Part shown: positions 55,236 through 63,552 of the stretch, in pieces
Layout: each line of letters starts with the position of its first letter
Position numbering within the stretch: the first letter of the stretch is position 1
From: Acidaminobacter hydrogenoformans DSM 2784
GTDB taxonomy: Bacteria > Bacillota > Clostridia > Peptostreptococcales > Acidaminobacteraceae
Direction: 5' to 3'
Assembly: GCF_900103005.1 (NCBI RefSeq)
Contig: NZ_FMWL01000008.1
Coordinates: 62,001-126,000, forward strand
Length of the DNA stretch: 64,000 nt
The notes under the pieces: generated by a model
Told to the model about the DNA's origin: nothing
Databases searched by the model: none
Seen by the model: the letters and a program-made list of their open reading frames with translations, nothing else
Translations under genes and position numbers: made by a program

Positions 55236-55270
55236 AAATCCCCGCATCCGTGAAGCGGACGCGGGGATTT
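55236..55270 (-). terminator. Terminator of the 55.3-kb small gene (identical to the madM terminator)
   Basis: It has the same hairpin as at 48583-48617, including the TGAAG loop and the flanking AAAG and TCTACCTT. It lies 11 nt past the stop of the gene at 55281. Confidence 0.88.
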
Positions 55271-55280
55271 CTACCTTGTC

Positions 55281-55607
55281 TTAATCGTTAATTGGCTTCA
55301 ACACAACCTCAATCTTAGCGCTATCTGCAATACCAATTTTTCCGGAAGCGACGTCAACACCAAATTCGAGATTCAGCTTAACCTGATCCAGCTTAAAGCC
55401 AGCCTCCTTTTGTTTCTCACTTTGCGCAGAAATAATCTTGCTGAGATTATTCATGACGTTGTCATAAGCCTGCTCGAAGGTGTCCGTACTCACCTCAAGA
55501 TAATTTGGCGTGTACATGCCTTCACTGCCCATAAAATCGTAATCCTGATCCTCGCTGAAAACAAAAGGAATCATCTCAGTTGCCATCTTCTTTTCTGAAT
55601 CGCTCAT
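55281..55607 (-). CDS. Small acidic protein, paralogue of the 62.3-kb gene
   Basis: A 108-residue soluble protein without signal peptide. It shares with the protein at 62289-62657 the patterns IPFV-(F/L)-x-ED-x-DYDFM, AYD-x7-LSK, QSEKQ, VDQVKLNLEF or DQVKLNLEF, SGKIG or SGRIG, and SAKIEVVLKP. The layout, with a helix followed by a strand-rich VKLNLEFGVDVASGKIG segment, resembles trypsin-co-occurring (Trypco-like) small domains. That likeness is from memory and weak. GGAGG lies 8 nt before the ATG at 55607. It is a single gene; the divergent neighbour is a sensor kinase. Function unknown. Confidence 0.82.
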   Translation of the reverse strand: MSDSEKKMATEMIPFVFSEDQDYDFMGSEGMYTPNYLEVSTDTFEQAYDNVMNNLSKIISAQSEKQKEAGFKLDQVKLNLEFGVDVASGKIGIADSAKIEVVLKPIND

Positions 55608-55950
55608 CGAGCCCGCCTCCTCATTGTCAAATGTCATGCTTTTATTATGCCCAAAAGTATAGGTTTTACTCAGAATATTGAACAAAGATCCCCTGACCCG
55701 CCCTTTCGAAAACAACTCAAGAATGTCGTTTTTCGTCTATTGTTGTCACTTGATGTCGAAAAAAGAAAATTTATCCGCTCTTTTGTTTGTTTTTGACATT
55801 CCTTTTCCACTTCATTTCAGTTATTATGTAATGTGTCTTACTTAATTTATGCCCAAAATTTACCCTATCCTTTAAAACCTATTTATTAATGTTTTCGTTC
55901 CCAATCGGATTGGACTGCAACATAATTCTCCCACCAAAAGGAGGCCCCAC
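55608..55950. other. Divergent upstream region of the small gene and the 5TMR kinase
   Basis: About 340 nt without a credible gene. On the plus strand TTGACA lies near 55793, but no -10 box stands at the right distance. AAAGGAGG at 55937-55944 is the ribosome site of the kinase gene. Frames running leftward through 55608-55715 lack a ribosome site. Confidence 0.5.
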
Positions 55951-58059
55951 TTGAACCTGGAACTCTTTCTTCAGACTGTCTACAATTCCGCTGTGCTTCT
56001 CAGCATCAGCTTGATCTACGAAATGTCTTCCTCCTTCACCAGCAAGGCAAAGTTTCAAAAATTGATCTCAGGCCTCATTGTTGGCTTCATTGGAATGATC
56101 ATCATGTCCATTCCCTATGTCGTCCGGGAGGGCTTCATCCTTGACACCCGTTCCATTCTCATTGGCTTGACAGGGCTATATTTCAGCCCACTTACAACCA
56201 TAACCGCAGCCGCAATTATGGCTGGCTACCGGATCTTTCTGGGAGGCAGCGCAGCATTCACAGGCGTACTGGTCATAGGCATCTCCGCTGCCATAGGGAT
56301 CCTTTCAAAAAAATACTTTACACCAAAGGGTGCGGACTTCAACTGGAAAAAAGCTTATGGCTTTGGCATCCTCCTGCATATTGCCATGCTGGCAGCCATG
56401 ACGAGCCTGCCGCAAAAGATCGACACAGAAATCCTGAAAAAAATTACTTTCCCGGTCCTCTTGATCTATCCTTTTACAACAGTTCTGCTCAGCAAGCTCA
56501 TTCACGACCGAAAGCAGCAAAAAATTTCACTCGAGTTAATCAAAGAAGCAGAAGAAAAGTATAAAAGCCTCTTCAACAACCACCATACCATCATGCTGAT
56601 TGTGGATCCTGAAAGCGGCAAAATTGTCGACTCCAACCCAGCCGCCTCTGAATTTTACGGCTATCCTTCAGACATCCTCAAAACTATGCAAGTTACGGAC
56701 CTTAATACCCTTTCAGTGGAAGAACTTAAAATACAGATGCAAAAGGCAAAGCTCAATAAGAAAAACAGCTTTATCTTCAAGCACAAAAAATCCAGCGGCG
56801 AGCTGGCAGATGTGGAGATTTACAGCGGCGCGATACAAATCCAGGGCAGGACAATGCTGTATTCCATTGTGCATGACATAGGCGACCGCCTGAAAGCTGA
56901 GGCGGAGTTGCTCGACAGCGTGGAACGTTTTCGCCTTCTGGTCGAGAGCTCCCCGGACGCCATTTTCATCCAGACCCACGGCTGTTTTACCTACGTCAAC
57001 GAAGCTGCCCTGAAGCTGTTCGGTGCCAAGACGCCGGAAGACCTGATAGGCAAACGGATTGTGGACCAGGTACATGAAGACCATAAAGAGGCAGTCCGGC
57101 AGCGGATCCACGAACTCAATTTCAATCAGAAAGCTGTCCCAATGAGGGAGGAAGTACTGCTGAAGCTGGATGGTTCGCCGGCCTTTACGGAGGTGGCTTC
57201 GGTACCGGTGAAGTATAACGGGACCATCGGCGCCATAGTCTTTGCAAGGGATATTTCAGAGCGCAGAGTCAATCAGCAAAAACAAATGGAAATTGAGTCC
57301 CAGCTCAGACAGCAGCAAAAGCTTGAAGCCATAGGCACGCTGGCCGGGGGCGTCGCCCACGAGATCAACAACCCTATCAACGGGATCATCAACTACGCCC
57401 AGCTCCTGACTGAGGAGCTCGAGACGCTGTCCCTGCCTTCGGAATACGCGAAGGAGATCATTCACGAGTCAAAGCGCATTTCGGAGATCGTCCGGAACCT
57501 GCTGCAGTTTTCCAGGTACGAAAAGCAGTCCCACAGCTTCGCCAGCGTTTACGACATCATCAATCACACGACATCGCTGATCAAGACGGTGATTCGCAAG
57601 GACCAGATCAAGTTCCAGATCCGTCTGGAAGAAGCTCTGCCGGATATCAAATGCCGCAGTCAGCAGATCCAGCAGGTCCTCATGAACCTGCTGACCAACG
57701 CCCGGGACGCCCTGAATGAAAAGTATCCCGGCTATCACGAGGACAAGGTTATGTCGCTGGCGTGCCGGCAGTTTGAAAATGACGGCCGCCGATGGTTAAA
57801 AATCACCATCGAAGACCACGGAAGCGGCATCCCGCCCGAGCTACAGAGTAAAATTTTCGAGCCCTTCTTCTCGACCAAGCCAAAGGACATTGGTACGGGA
57901 CTGGGCCTGTCTATCAGCTACGGAATCGTCAAGGAGCATCACGGCGACCTGTCCTTCGACACAGACCTTGGCAAAATGACGCGCTTCGTTCTGGACCTGC
58001 CTGTCGACAACGGCTGGCGCATTGACGACATGGCGCAAAACGAAGGAGCATCCGCATGA
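55951..58059 (+). CDS. Histidine kinase with 5TMR-LYT sensor and two PAS domains
   Basis: A 702-residue membrane kinase. The first ~190 residues are the LytS/YhcK-type five- or six-helix receptor (5TMR-LYT): YNSAVLLSISLIYEMSSSFT, GFIGMIIMSIPYVVREGFIL and DTRSILIGLTGLYFSP are typical. Two PAS domains follow (about 200-315 and 320-440). HisKA has the phospho-His in GGVAHEINNPINGIINY (about 467-483). The HATPase part has MNLLTNARDAL, DHGSGIPPEL and GTGLGLSISYGIVKEH. The start is TTG at 55951 with AAAGGAGG 6-7 nt upstream. It overlaps the HD-GYP regulator gene by 4 nt, so they form a two-component pair. Its signal is unknown; this receptor type binds peptides, lipids or cell-wall signals in other bacteria. 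Confidence 0.93.
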   Translation: MNLELFLQTVYNSAVLLSISLIYEMSSSFTSKAKFQKLISGLIVGFIGMIIMSIPYVVREGFILDTRSILIGLTGLYFSPLTTITAAAIMAGYRIFLGGSAAFTGVLVIGISAAIGILSKKYFTPKGADFNWKKAYGFGILLHIAMLAAMTSLPQKIDTEILKKITFPVLLIYPFTTVLLSKLIHDRKQQKISLELIKEAEEKYKSLFNNHHTIMLIVDPESGKIVDSNPAASEFYGYPSDILKTMQVTDLNTLSVEELKIQMQKAKLNKKNSFIFKHKKSSGELADVEIYSGAIQIQGRTMLYSIVHDIGDRLKAEAELLDSVERFRLLVESSPDAIFIQTHGCFTYVNEAALKLFGAKTPEDLIGKRIVDQVHEDHKEAVRQRIHELNFNQKAVPMREEVLLKLDGSPAFTEVASVPVKYNGTIGAIVFARDISERRVNQQKQMEIESQLRQQQKLEAIGTLAGGVAHEINNPINGIINYAQLLTEELETLSLPSEYAKEIIHESKRISEIVRNLLQFSRYEKQSHSFASVYDIINHTTSLIKTVIRKDQIKFQIRLEEALPDIKCRSQQIQQVLMNLLTNARDALNEKYPGYHEDKVMSLACRQFENDGRRWLKITIEDHGSGIPPELQSKIFEPFFSTKPKDIGTGLGLSISYGIVKEHHGDLSFDTDLGKMTRFVLDLPVDNGWRIDDMAQNEGASA

Positions 58060-59117
58060 CTAAAGTACTGATCGTGGACGACGAAAAAAGCATAAGACTG
58101 ACCCTCCGGGAAATGCTGCGAAAAAACGGCTATGAAGCTGAGATGGCGGAGGATGTGGCCAGCGCCCTGAAAAAACTGGACGAACAGGAATTTGACGTGG
58201 TCATGACGGACATTGTCATGCCAAAAGTGTCCGGACTTGAGCTTCTGAAAGCGATCAGAGAACGCTGCCGCAGCGTCCAGATCCTGATCATGACGGGAGA
58301 CCCTTCCGTGGAGACCGCTTCCCAAGCCCTTCACCACGGCGCTAATGATTATCTGATCAAGCCCATTGTCAAGGAGGATTTGCTGAAGGCCGTCGGTCAC
58401 GCCTCAGAAATCAAGGCGTTGTCTGATCAGAAAAAGCGCCTCGAGCTTGAGAATCAGCTTTACCAGAAAAACCTGGAGCGCATCATTGAACAAAAGACCC
58501 TGGACCTGCAGAACACTATGGAAAGCATCATCTCCCTGCTGTCAACGGTAGTTGAGGTGCGCGATCCCTATACCGCGGGACACCAGCGGCGGGTCGGAAA
58601 CCTGTCCGCGGCCATGGCCAGGAAAATGGGGCTCAAAGAGGATACCATCAAAATGCTTCGGATCATAGGTTACATCCACGACATTGGGAAAATTGAGGTC
58701 CCGGCAGAGATCCTTTCAAAACCCGGAAAGCTCAGCGAAGTTGAGTTCATGCTCATCAAAAATCACTGCACCACGGGCTACAACATGCTCAACGAGGTGA
58801 ACCTGCCTAAAATCATTGGAGAAACCATTTACCAGCATCACGAGCGATGTGACGGCAGCGGCTATCCGCGAGGCTTGAAAGACGAAGAGATCAGCACTGA
58901 AGCCCACATTCTCATGGTGGCAGATGTCGTCGAGGCCATGATGTCCCACCGGCCTTACCGTCCTGCGCTTGGACTCGCGGCAGCTCTGGGGGAGATCAGC
59001 AGCGGCAGGGGCGTTCGCTACAGGAATGACATTGTGACGGCATGCGAAAGCTTGTTTCTTGAGGATCACTACGAGATCGAAGATACGGTTTACCACACGA
59101 CTTTTCCCGTGGTTTAG
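58056..59117 (+). CDS. Response regulator with HD-GYP domain
   Basis: A 353-residue regulator. The receiver domain (1-120) has the acceptor Asp in VVMTDIVMPKVSGLELL (near 52) and Lys in DYLIKPIV. A helical linker leads to an HD-GYP domain (about 165-330) with GHQRRVGNLSAAMA, the HD pair in GYIHDIGKIEVP and the signature HHERCDGSGYPRGL. HD-GYP domains hydrolyse cyclic di-GMP. ATGA overlap with the kinase gene shows coupled expression. No cyclic-di-GMP synthase is nearby. All key residues for activity appear to be present. Confidence 0.95.
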   Translation: MTKVLIVDDEKSIRLTLREMLRKNGYEAEMAEDVASALKKLDEQEFDVVMTDIVMPKVSGLELLKAIRERCRSVQILIMTGDPSVETASQALHHGANDYLIKPIVKEDLLKAVGHASEIKALSDQKKRLELENQLYQKNLERIIEQKTLDLQNTMESIISLLSTVVEVRDPYTAGHQRRVGNLSAAMARKMGLKEDTIKMLRIIGYIHDIGKIEVPAEILSKPGKLSEVEFMLIKNHCTTGYNMLNEVNLPKIIGETIYQHHERCDGSGYPRGLKDEEISTEAHILMVADVVEAMMSHRPYRPALGLAAALGEISSGRGVRYRNDIVTACESLFLEDHYEIEDTVYHTTFPVV

Positions 59118-59155
59118 CTTGGAAAATTTTCACTGCTTTCTAAAACCCTTACATA

Positions 59156-59217
59156 ACAAAATCCGGATTGCCGGGGTCGCCTTTTTCGTGGCGACTCTAC
59201 GGCAAACCGGATTTTTT
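59156..59217. terminator. Terminator after the HD-GYP gene
   Basis: AAATCCGG pairs with CCGGATTT, with further GCCG/CGGC and GTCGCC/GGCGAC helices inside. A T-run follows on the plus strand. It lies between convergent genes. Confidence 0.88.
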
Positions 59218-59274
59218 CTTTTGACTCAAAATTTCTCAATCTGTCAGTGCTTTAGCATCACAGCATCCCGCACT

Positions 59275-60654
59275 TCAAACCGACGCCGTGATGAGCACCT
59301 GAATGTCCGACCGCTCCCGCTCCAGCATTGTCCGGTCATAGCCTTCCAGAAGTGCTGGATCAAGCTTCAGCCACAGCGCGTCCAGGAACTCAAGAACAGC
59401 CCTACGATTCTCAAGGCTCGCCTTTTCCATGATATAGCGCAGTGCCTTAAGCAGCGCCAGCATCACCGAGACGTCGGACTTACCGTAGTGAACAATTTGA
59501 TAAAAGCCGTCGAAAAGCTCCTGTTTAAAGTCAATGGTCTCAAAGGCCGCCGAGCTCCATGGCTCTTCATTTTCATTACCTGAGCCGCTGTCGCTCACGT
59601 CAGCACCGTCAGCACCGTGATCACCGTCAGCATCTTCAGCGTTCTCCGGCGCTCTAAAAACCACGTATCCGCCTTCCAGCGCCCCTAACCTCGACATCAG
59701 CACCCCCAGCATCTTGAGGCAATGCCGCGCCGTGTTGGGGTCGTTGATCCCGGGCGAAATGGCCCGAAGCGCAATCTCAACAATTTTCTGAATCGAAAAA
59801 TTAAAATTCTGGTACTCCAGCTTGACGTTGCCTATGCGTATAAAATCCAGCAGCTTCTCCATGTCACCCGCCTCAGCATCAAACGCCTTGTCGAAATACA
59901 GAGAAATCAGAGGCGTTTCGTCCGTGACAAATTGACCATTGACCTTGTCTACCACGAGCCTCGCACCCAGATCCCTTGCATGGGCTGCCAGCTTCTCGTG
60001 CTCCATGATCTGAATATACCCGTACTGCTTGCTTTTAAGCCGCATAACGAAAGCATGTTCTCCTGGATCATAAGCTTTTGCCAGCTCCCCACCTGCCAAC
60101 AGTTTCATGTACGCTTCTATGTTCTCATCTGCCTCATCAAACAACCTCTGAATCAGGTTTTGCGTTTGTATATACGATCCCACATGCTGGATATACCTCA
60201 TAAACTGCACCAGACACACCAAAGCATAGGCTATACCAATAGTCGCGGACACCACCAAATGATCCCCCAGACTATTTCTCATAAACATCAACGTAATAAT
60301 CGCATAGACAAAACCACCCATGAAAACGCCCAGCACCTTCATGGTGTCATCATCCGACAGGAAGTTTTCCACGGTCCGAGGTGAAAACTGCGAGGCATAG
60401 GTCGTCAACACCACCATGGTTGTTGAGAAGGTAAAGGTCGTCATGGTAATCAGCGAGCCCGCGATAACGCTCAAAATGGTCTTGGCTAAATCCACGCTGG
60501 TGAGAAACAGCGTTGGAAACCCGTCTGAAGGCTGTATGACCTTGCTGAGGTCAAACCAGCCCACCGCGAAGGCGAGGATGAACGAAAAGCTCGAAATCAG
60601 CGCCGGATAAAACCACACCCGCTTGCGGATCATCAGCTTCAATTTATTTAGCAT
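59275..60654 (-). CDS. DUF2254 domain-containing membrane protein
   Basis: A 459-residue protein of the DUF2254 (PF10011) family. Four hydrophobic segments lie in the first ~160 residues (ALISSFSFILAFAVGW, LAKTILSVIAGSLITMTTFT, VLGVFMGGFVYAIITLMF, IGIAYALVCLVQFM). The soluble remainder has the family motifs VVLTTYASQFSPRTVENFL and ALRAISPGINDPNTARHCL. An acidic, Gly/Ser-rich insertion (DADGDHGADGADVSDSGSGN) at about 340-360 comes from a short tandem repeat. AAGGGGGAACG precedes the ATG. It is a single gene; function unknown. Confidence 0.9.
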   Translation of the reverse strand: MLNKLKLMIRKRVWFYPALISSFSFILAFAVGWFDLSKVIQPSDGFPTLFLTSVDLAKTILSVIAGSLITMTTFTFSTTMVVLTTYASQFSPRTVENFLSDDDTMKVLGVFMGGFVYAIITLMFMRNSLGDHLVVSATIGIAYALVCLVQFMRYIQHVGSYIQTQNLIQRLFDEADENIEAYMKLLAGGELAKAYDPGEHAFVMRLKSKQYGYIQIMEHEKLAAHARDLGARLVVDKVNGQFVTDETPLISLYFDKAFDAEAGDMEKLLDFIRIGNVKLEYQNFNFSIQKIVEIALRAISPGINDPNTARHCLKMLGVLMSRLGALEGGYVVFRAPENAEDADGDHGADGADVSDSGSGNENEEPWSSAAFETIDFKQELFDGFYQIVHYGKSDVSVMLALLKALRYIMEKASLENRRAVLEFLDALWLKLDPALLEGYDRTMLERERSDIQVLITASV

Positions 60655-60796
60655 GAGCGTTCCCCCTTATACAAACTAATGGTCTTGTAAGCCTTATTAC
60701 CCAAAATAGGCAAAGCTTCGCAGCAGAAAGGCAGAACTGACGAAAATCCTTGGAAGTTTTTGTGGTAAAATGGAATCTCAAATAAGTCATATTGCT

Positions 60797-60857
60797 GGTT
60801 GGGGACAGGCACTTGCGGTGGGGGACAGGCACCTATGGCGAGTGCCTGTCCCCCACC
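60797..60857. repeat. REP-like hairpin in the M48 leader
   Basis: GGTGGGGGACAGGCAC (60817-60832) and GTGCCTGTCCCCCACC (60842-60857) are exact inverted copies around a 9-nt loop. Another half-unit, GGTTGGGGACAGGCAC, precedes it. It ends 27 nt before the M48 start and so lies in or next to its 5' leader. Confidence 0.92.
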
Positions 60858-60883
60858 AAAACATCCAAAGGAGTCTGAAAAAT

Positions 60884-62182
60884 ATGTACGCCATCACCAT
60901 CCTTGCAGTCCTCTTCACCCTGGCAGCCGAATTAACGGTCTCCCTTTTAAATTACAGCCGCCGCAGCCACCCCATCCCGGACAACGTTGCGGATGTCTAC
61001 GACGAAACACAGTACCAGCGCTGGCTCGACTATACCATGGAAACCCACCGACTGGGCATGCTCTCAAAAGGCGTCAACGGCCTGGCCACACTGGGGATGC
61101 TGATCTACGGCGGTTTCCCCTTCATAGCACGTCTGGCAGACAGCCTGACCACCCATGCCATCCTGAGAATCCTCGCTTTTCTGGCAATCCTCTACGGTCT
61201 AAAGTATAGCCTCAACCTCGGCTTAAAGCTCTACAGAACCTTTGGGATCGAAGCCCGTTACGGCTTCAACAAAACGACACCCCAAATATTTGTCCTGGAC
61301 CAGCTCAAGTCACTGACGCTGGGCCTCCTCCTCAGCGGCGCACTGCTCTACAGCCTCCTGTGGCTGTACCTCAATCATTTTGAAAGCGGCACTTTGACGA
61401 GCGGCCCCGCAGCCTGGATCCCCACCTGGCTCACCGCCTGGCTCATGATCACAGCCGTGATCCTCGTTATGAACCTGCTTTATACAAAGGTCTTCATCCG
61501 CCTCTTCAACACCCTGACCCCCCTCACAGAGGGACCGCTCTACGACCAAATTCTGAATCTGGCCCAGAAGACCGGCTATTCACTCAAAGCCATCAGCGTC
61601 ATGAATGCCTCAAGGCGCTCCACCCGGCTCAACGCCTTTTTTTCCGGCTTTGGCCGCTTCAAGCACATTGTGCTCTACGACAACCTCATTGAAAAGTGCG
61701 CCACAGACGAGGTCGTCGCCGTGCTCGCCCACGAAATTGGCCACGCAAAGCACAAGGATGTCCTCAGGAACTTCCTTCAGTCCACCCTCCAGATTGGCGC
61801 CACCCTGGCCCTCCTCCTCTACTTCCTGACTGCCTCCGGCCCCTGGGCCGCTGCCTTTGGCTTCACTGAGCCCCACCTTGGCTTTGCCCTGCTTCTCTTT
61901 GGCATCCTCACTGAGCCCCTGGGCCTTCTCCTGAGCCTACCCCTTACTGCCCTTTCCCGAAAAGCCGAGTACCATGCCGATGGTTACGCCGCCACCCTCC
62001 TCCCCCAAGCCATGATCCGCGCCTTAAAAGTCCTCGCTCGCGAAAATTTTTCCAACCTGACCCCTCACCCTCTTGCCGTCAAACTGACCTACACCCACCC
62101 GCCCATCAGCCAGCGCATCGCCGCTATCGAACGCATTGCCGCGGCAGAAGCTGCAGCCACACGATCAACAAAAAAGAAATAG
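60884..62182 (+). CDS. M48-family metallopeptidase (CAAX prenyl protease 1 / Ste24-like)
   Basis: A 432-residue membrane peptidase. N-terminal and central hydrophobic segments (AITILAVLFTLAAELTVSLL, LLLSGALLYSLLWLYL, WLMITAVILVMNLLY) flank the Ste24-like N-terminal domain (FGIEARYGFNKTTPQIFVLD). The zinc motif is VLAHEIGHAKHKD (about 285-297). The third ligand Glu lies in SRKAEYHADGYAATLL (about 363-378). Members cut membrane or misfolded proteins. ATG at 60884 follows CAAAGGAG; the longer frame only runs through the REP hairpin. It is a single gene ending in a short REP palindrome and a terminator. Confidence 0.92.
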   Translation: MYAITILAVLFTLAAELTVSLLNYSRRSHPIPDNVADVYDETQYQRWLDYTMETHRLGMLSKGVNGLATLGMLIYGGFPFIARLADSLTTHAILRILAFLAILYGLKYSLNLGLKLYRTFGIEARYGFNKTTPQIFVLDQLKSLTLGLLLSGALLYSLLWLYLNHFESGTLTSGPAAWIPTWLTAWLMITAVILVMNLLYTKVFIRLFNTLTPLTEGPLYDQILNLAQKTGYSLKAISVMNASRRSTRLNAFFSGFGRFKHIVLYDNLIEKCATDEVVAVLAHEIGHAKHKDVLRNFLQSTLQIGATLALLLYFLTASGPWAAAFGFTEPHLGFALLLFGILTEPLGLLLSLPLTALSRKAEYHADGYAATLLPQAMIRALKVLARENFSNLTPHPLAVKLTYTHPPISQRIAAIERIAAAEAAATRSTKKK

Positions 62183-62207
62183 TTGGTTGGGGACAGTCCC
62201 CAACCAA
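62183..62207. repeat. Minimal REP-like palindrome
   Basis: TTGGTTGGGGAC (62183-62194) and GTCCCCAACCAA (62196-62207) are exact inverted copies around one base. It begins at the M48 stop codon. Confidence 0.88.
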
Positions 62208-62228
62208 TCTGCTTCTCTAAACAACAAA

Positions 62229-62272
62229 ATTAAAGGGAAGTCCGCATTTTCAACGGACTTCCCAATTTTTTT
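62229..62272. terminator. Terminator between M48 and the 62.3-kb small gene
   Basis: GGGAAGTCCG pairs with CGGACTTCCC around a 9-nt loop. A-rich and T-rich flanks allow use in both directions. Confidence 0.88.
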
Positions 62273-62288
62273 CGAGCTGGTAAGCAGG

Positions 62289-62657
62289 TTATATGGCATG
62301 ATTGAATGGTTTTGTAAACTCCAGGACCTGAACGTTTGATGCTGGCTTTAACACGACTTCAATCTTCGCAGATCGATCAAGACCGATTCGCCCACTGGAA
62401 GCATCCAGTTTAAACTCGAGGTTCAGCTTAACCTGATCCACTTCAAAGCCATTTTCCAATTGCTTTTCGCTTTGCTTTGCAATCGCTTTGCTGAGGTTTG
62501 TAATCGCCTGATCATAAGCGCTTCCAAAAGCTTCAGATGAAACTTCCTTGTAATTGGAAGGGAACATTTCTCCGCCGCGCATAAAATCATAGTCGAGGTC
62601 TTCATTGAGGACAAATGGGATCCTGTCTTCGGCGTGGATGAGATTTTTTTTGCTCAT
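62289..62657 (-). CDS. Small protein, paralogue of the 55.3-kb gene
   Basis: A 122-residue soluble protein. It matches the protein at 55281-55607 along its whole length: IPFVLNEDLDYDFM, NYKEVSSEAFGSAYDQ, LSKAIAKQSEKQ, DQVKLNLEFKLDASSGRIG and SAKIEVVLKP. It has an extra C-terminal tail (NVQVLEFTKPFNHAI). AGGAGGG lies about 8 nt before the ATG. It stands upstream of a terminator and downstream of the low-complexity protein gene on the same strand. Function is unknown; a Trypco-like domain is a weak guess. Confidence 0.82.
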   Translation of the reverse strand: MSKKNLIHAEDRIPFVLNEDLDYDFMRGGEMFPSNYKEVSSEAFGSAYDQAITNLSKAIAKQSEKQLENGFEVDQVKLNLEFKLDASSGRIGLDRSAKIEVVLKPASNVQVLEFTKPFNHAI

Positions 62658-62921
62658 GTTTATTCCCTCCTAATTTTTCGTTAATTTTTTCTCGATATTA
62701 TTTGTTTGACTAAAATAATTGATGTATTTGTTAAATAGACTATAACACAAGTATTCTGAATATTCAATAAATTTATATATAAACAACGCAAAAATAATGA
62801 TGGATTTCATCAGGCCTTTTAGTAGTTAATCCACAAACAATACTCCTTTTTCTCACTATTGATGATAATATTTACCAATTCCTTAGCCGTTGCCTATACT
62901 TTCCACTCATTAGCAGGGCAA
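62658..62921. other. AT-rich upstream region of the 62.3-kb small gene
   Basis: About 265 nt with no gene or RNA that I recognise. It probably holds the promoter of the leftward gene. Confidence 0.5.
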
Positions 62922-62971
62922 AAAAAAGCTGACGCAAACGACTTTGAAGGCCGCTCACCTCAGCTTTTTTC
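62922..62971 (-). terminator. Terminator of the 63.0-kb gene
   Basis: AAAAAAGCTGA pairs with TCAGCTTTTTT. On the minus strand a T-run follows. It lies 19 nt past the stop codon. Confidence 0.82.
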
Positions 62972-62989
62972 AACAGCTTGAATTACCTG

Positions 62990-63430
62990 TTATACTTTAA
63001 CCTTTTTAATCTGAATCTGATAGGCCGTACCATCCTCCATGGTGATGAGGACCCCTGGTTGGTCGCTTTCTATTCCAGCTTTTTTCAATGCCTGTATTTT
63101 TTCAGCGCCATAATCTGTAGGTTCTTCAAAGACGTCCTCCAAAAACATTTCAAGCATCTGCTGATCTGTAATGTTTTTGACGGGACTATTAAAATCAGGG
63201 CTATCTGAGAACTTCCTCTCTCCTTGAGGTTTAGACCCATGTGGTTTTGTTCCTTGAGGTTTTACACCGCCTTCAGACTTGACACGGCTGGATGATTTTG
63301 TGTCTTTGGAAGCCTTGGGACTGTCAGATCCCTTTAAGCCTTTGGATGACTTTGCGCCTTGGGACGATTTCGTATCACCGTTATCTTTCGATAGCCACGG
63401 GGGCTTGCTCTTGGACATAATTTTAGCCAT
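62990..63430 (-). CDS. Hypothetical protein with a Ser/Lys/Gly-rich half
   Basis: A 146-residue protein with no family I recognise. Residues about 5-75 are low complexity (SKPPWLSKDNGDTKSSQGAK, GVKPQGTKPHGSKPQGERK), basic and probably disordered. The C-terminal ~60 residues look folded: a helix (TDQQMLEMFLEDVF) and a strand-rich end (PGVLITMEDGTAYQIQIKKV). GGAGG lies 10 nt before the ATG at 63430; the longer frame lacks a ribosome site. It lies between the small paralogue gene and the VOC gene, all leftward. It could be a nucleic-acid- or surface-binding protein, but nothing shows this. Confidence 0.72.
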   Translation of the reverse strand: MAKIMSKSKPPWLSKDNGDTKSSQGAKSSKGLKGSDSPKASKDTKSSSRVKSEGGVKPQGTKPHGSKPQGERKFSDSPDFNSPVKNITDQQMLEMFLEDVFEEPTDYGAEKIQALKKAGIESDQPGVLITMEDGTAYQIQIKKVKV

Positions 63431-63552
63431 TTCTGTGTTGCCTCCTGAATCATTGAATTTTTTCCAACCATGCTTCCAGGTTAGTTCTCTCCCGCTGAAA
63501 TAACTGCAGCTGAAGCATTCCCGCTTTCGCCACAGCATCAACGCTTTGCAGC

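Noticed and set aside
60770..60883. A longer start for the M48 peptidase
   Set aside because: The extension only reads through the REP hairpin; ATG 60884 has a good ribosome site.
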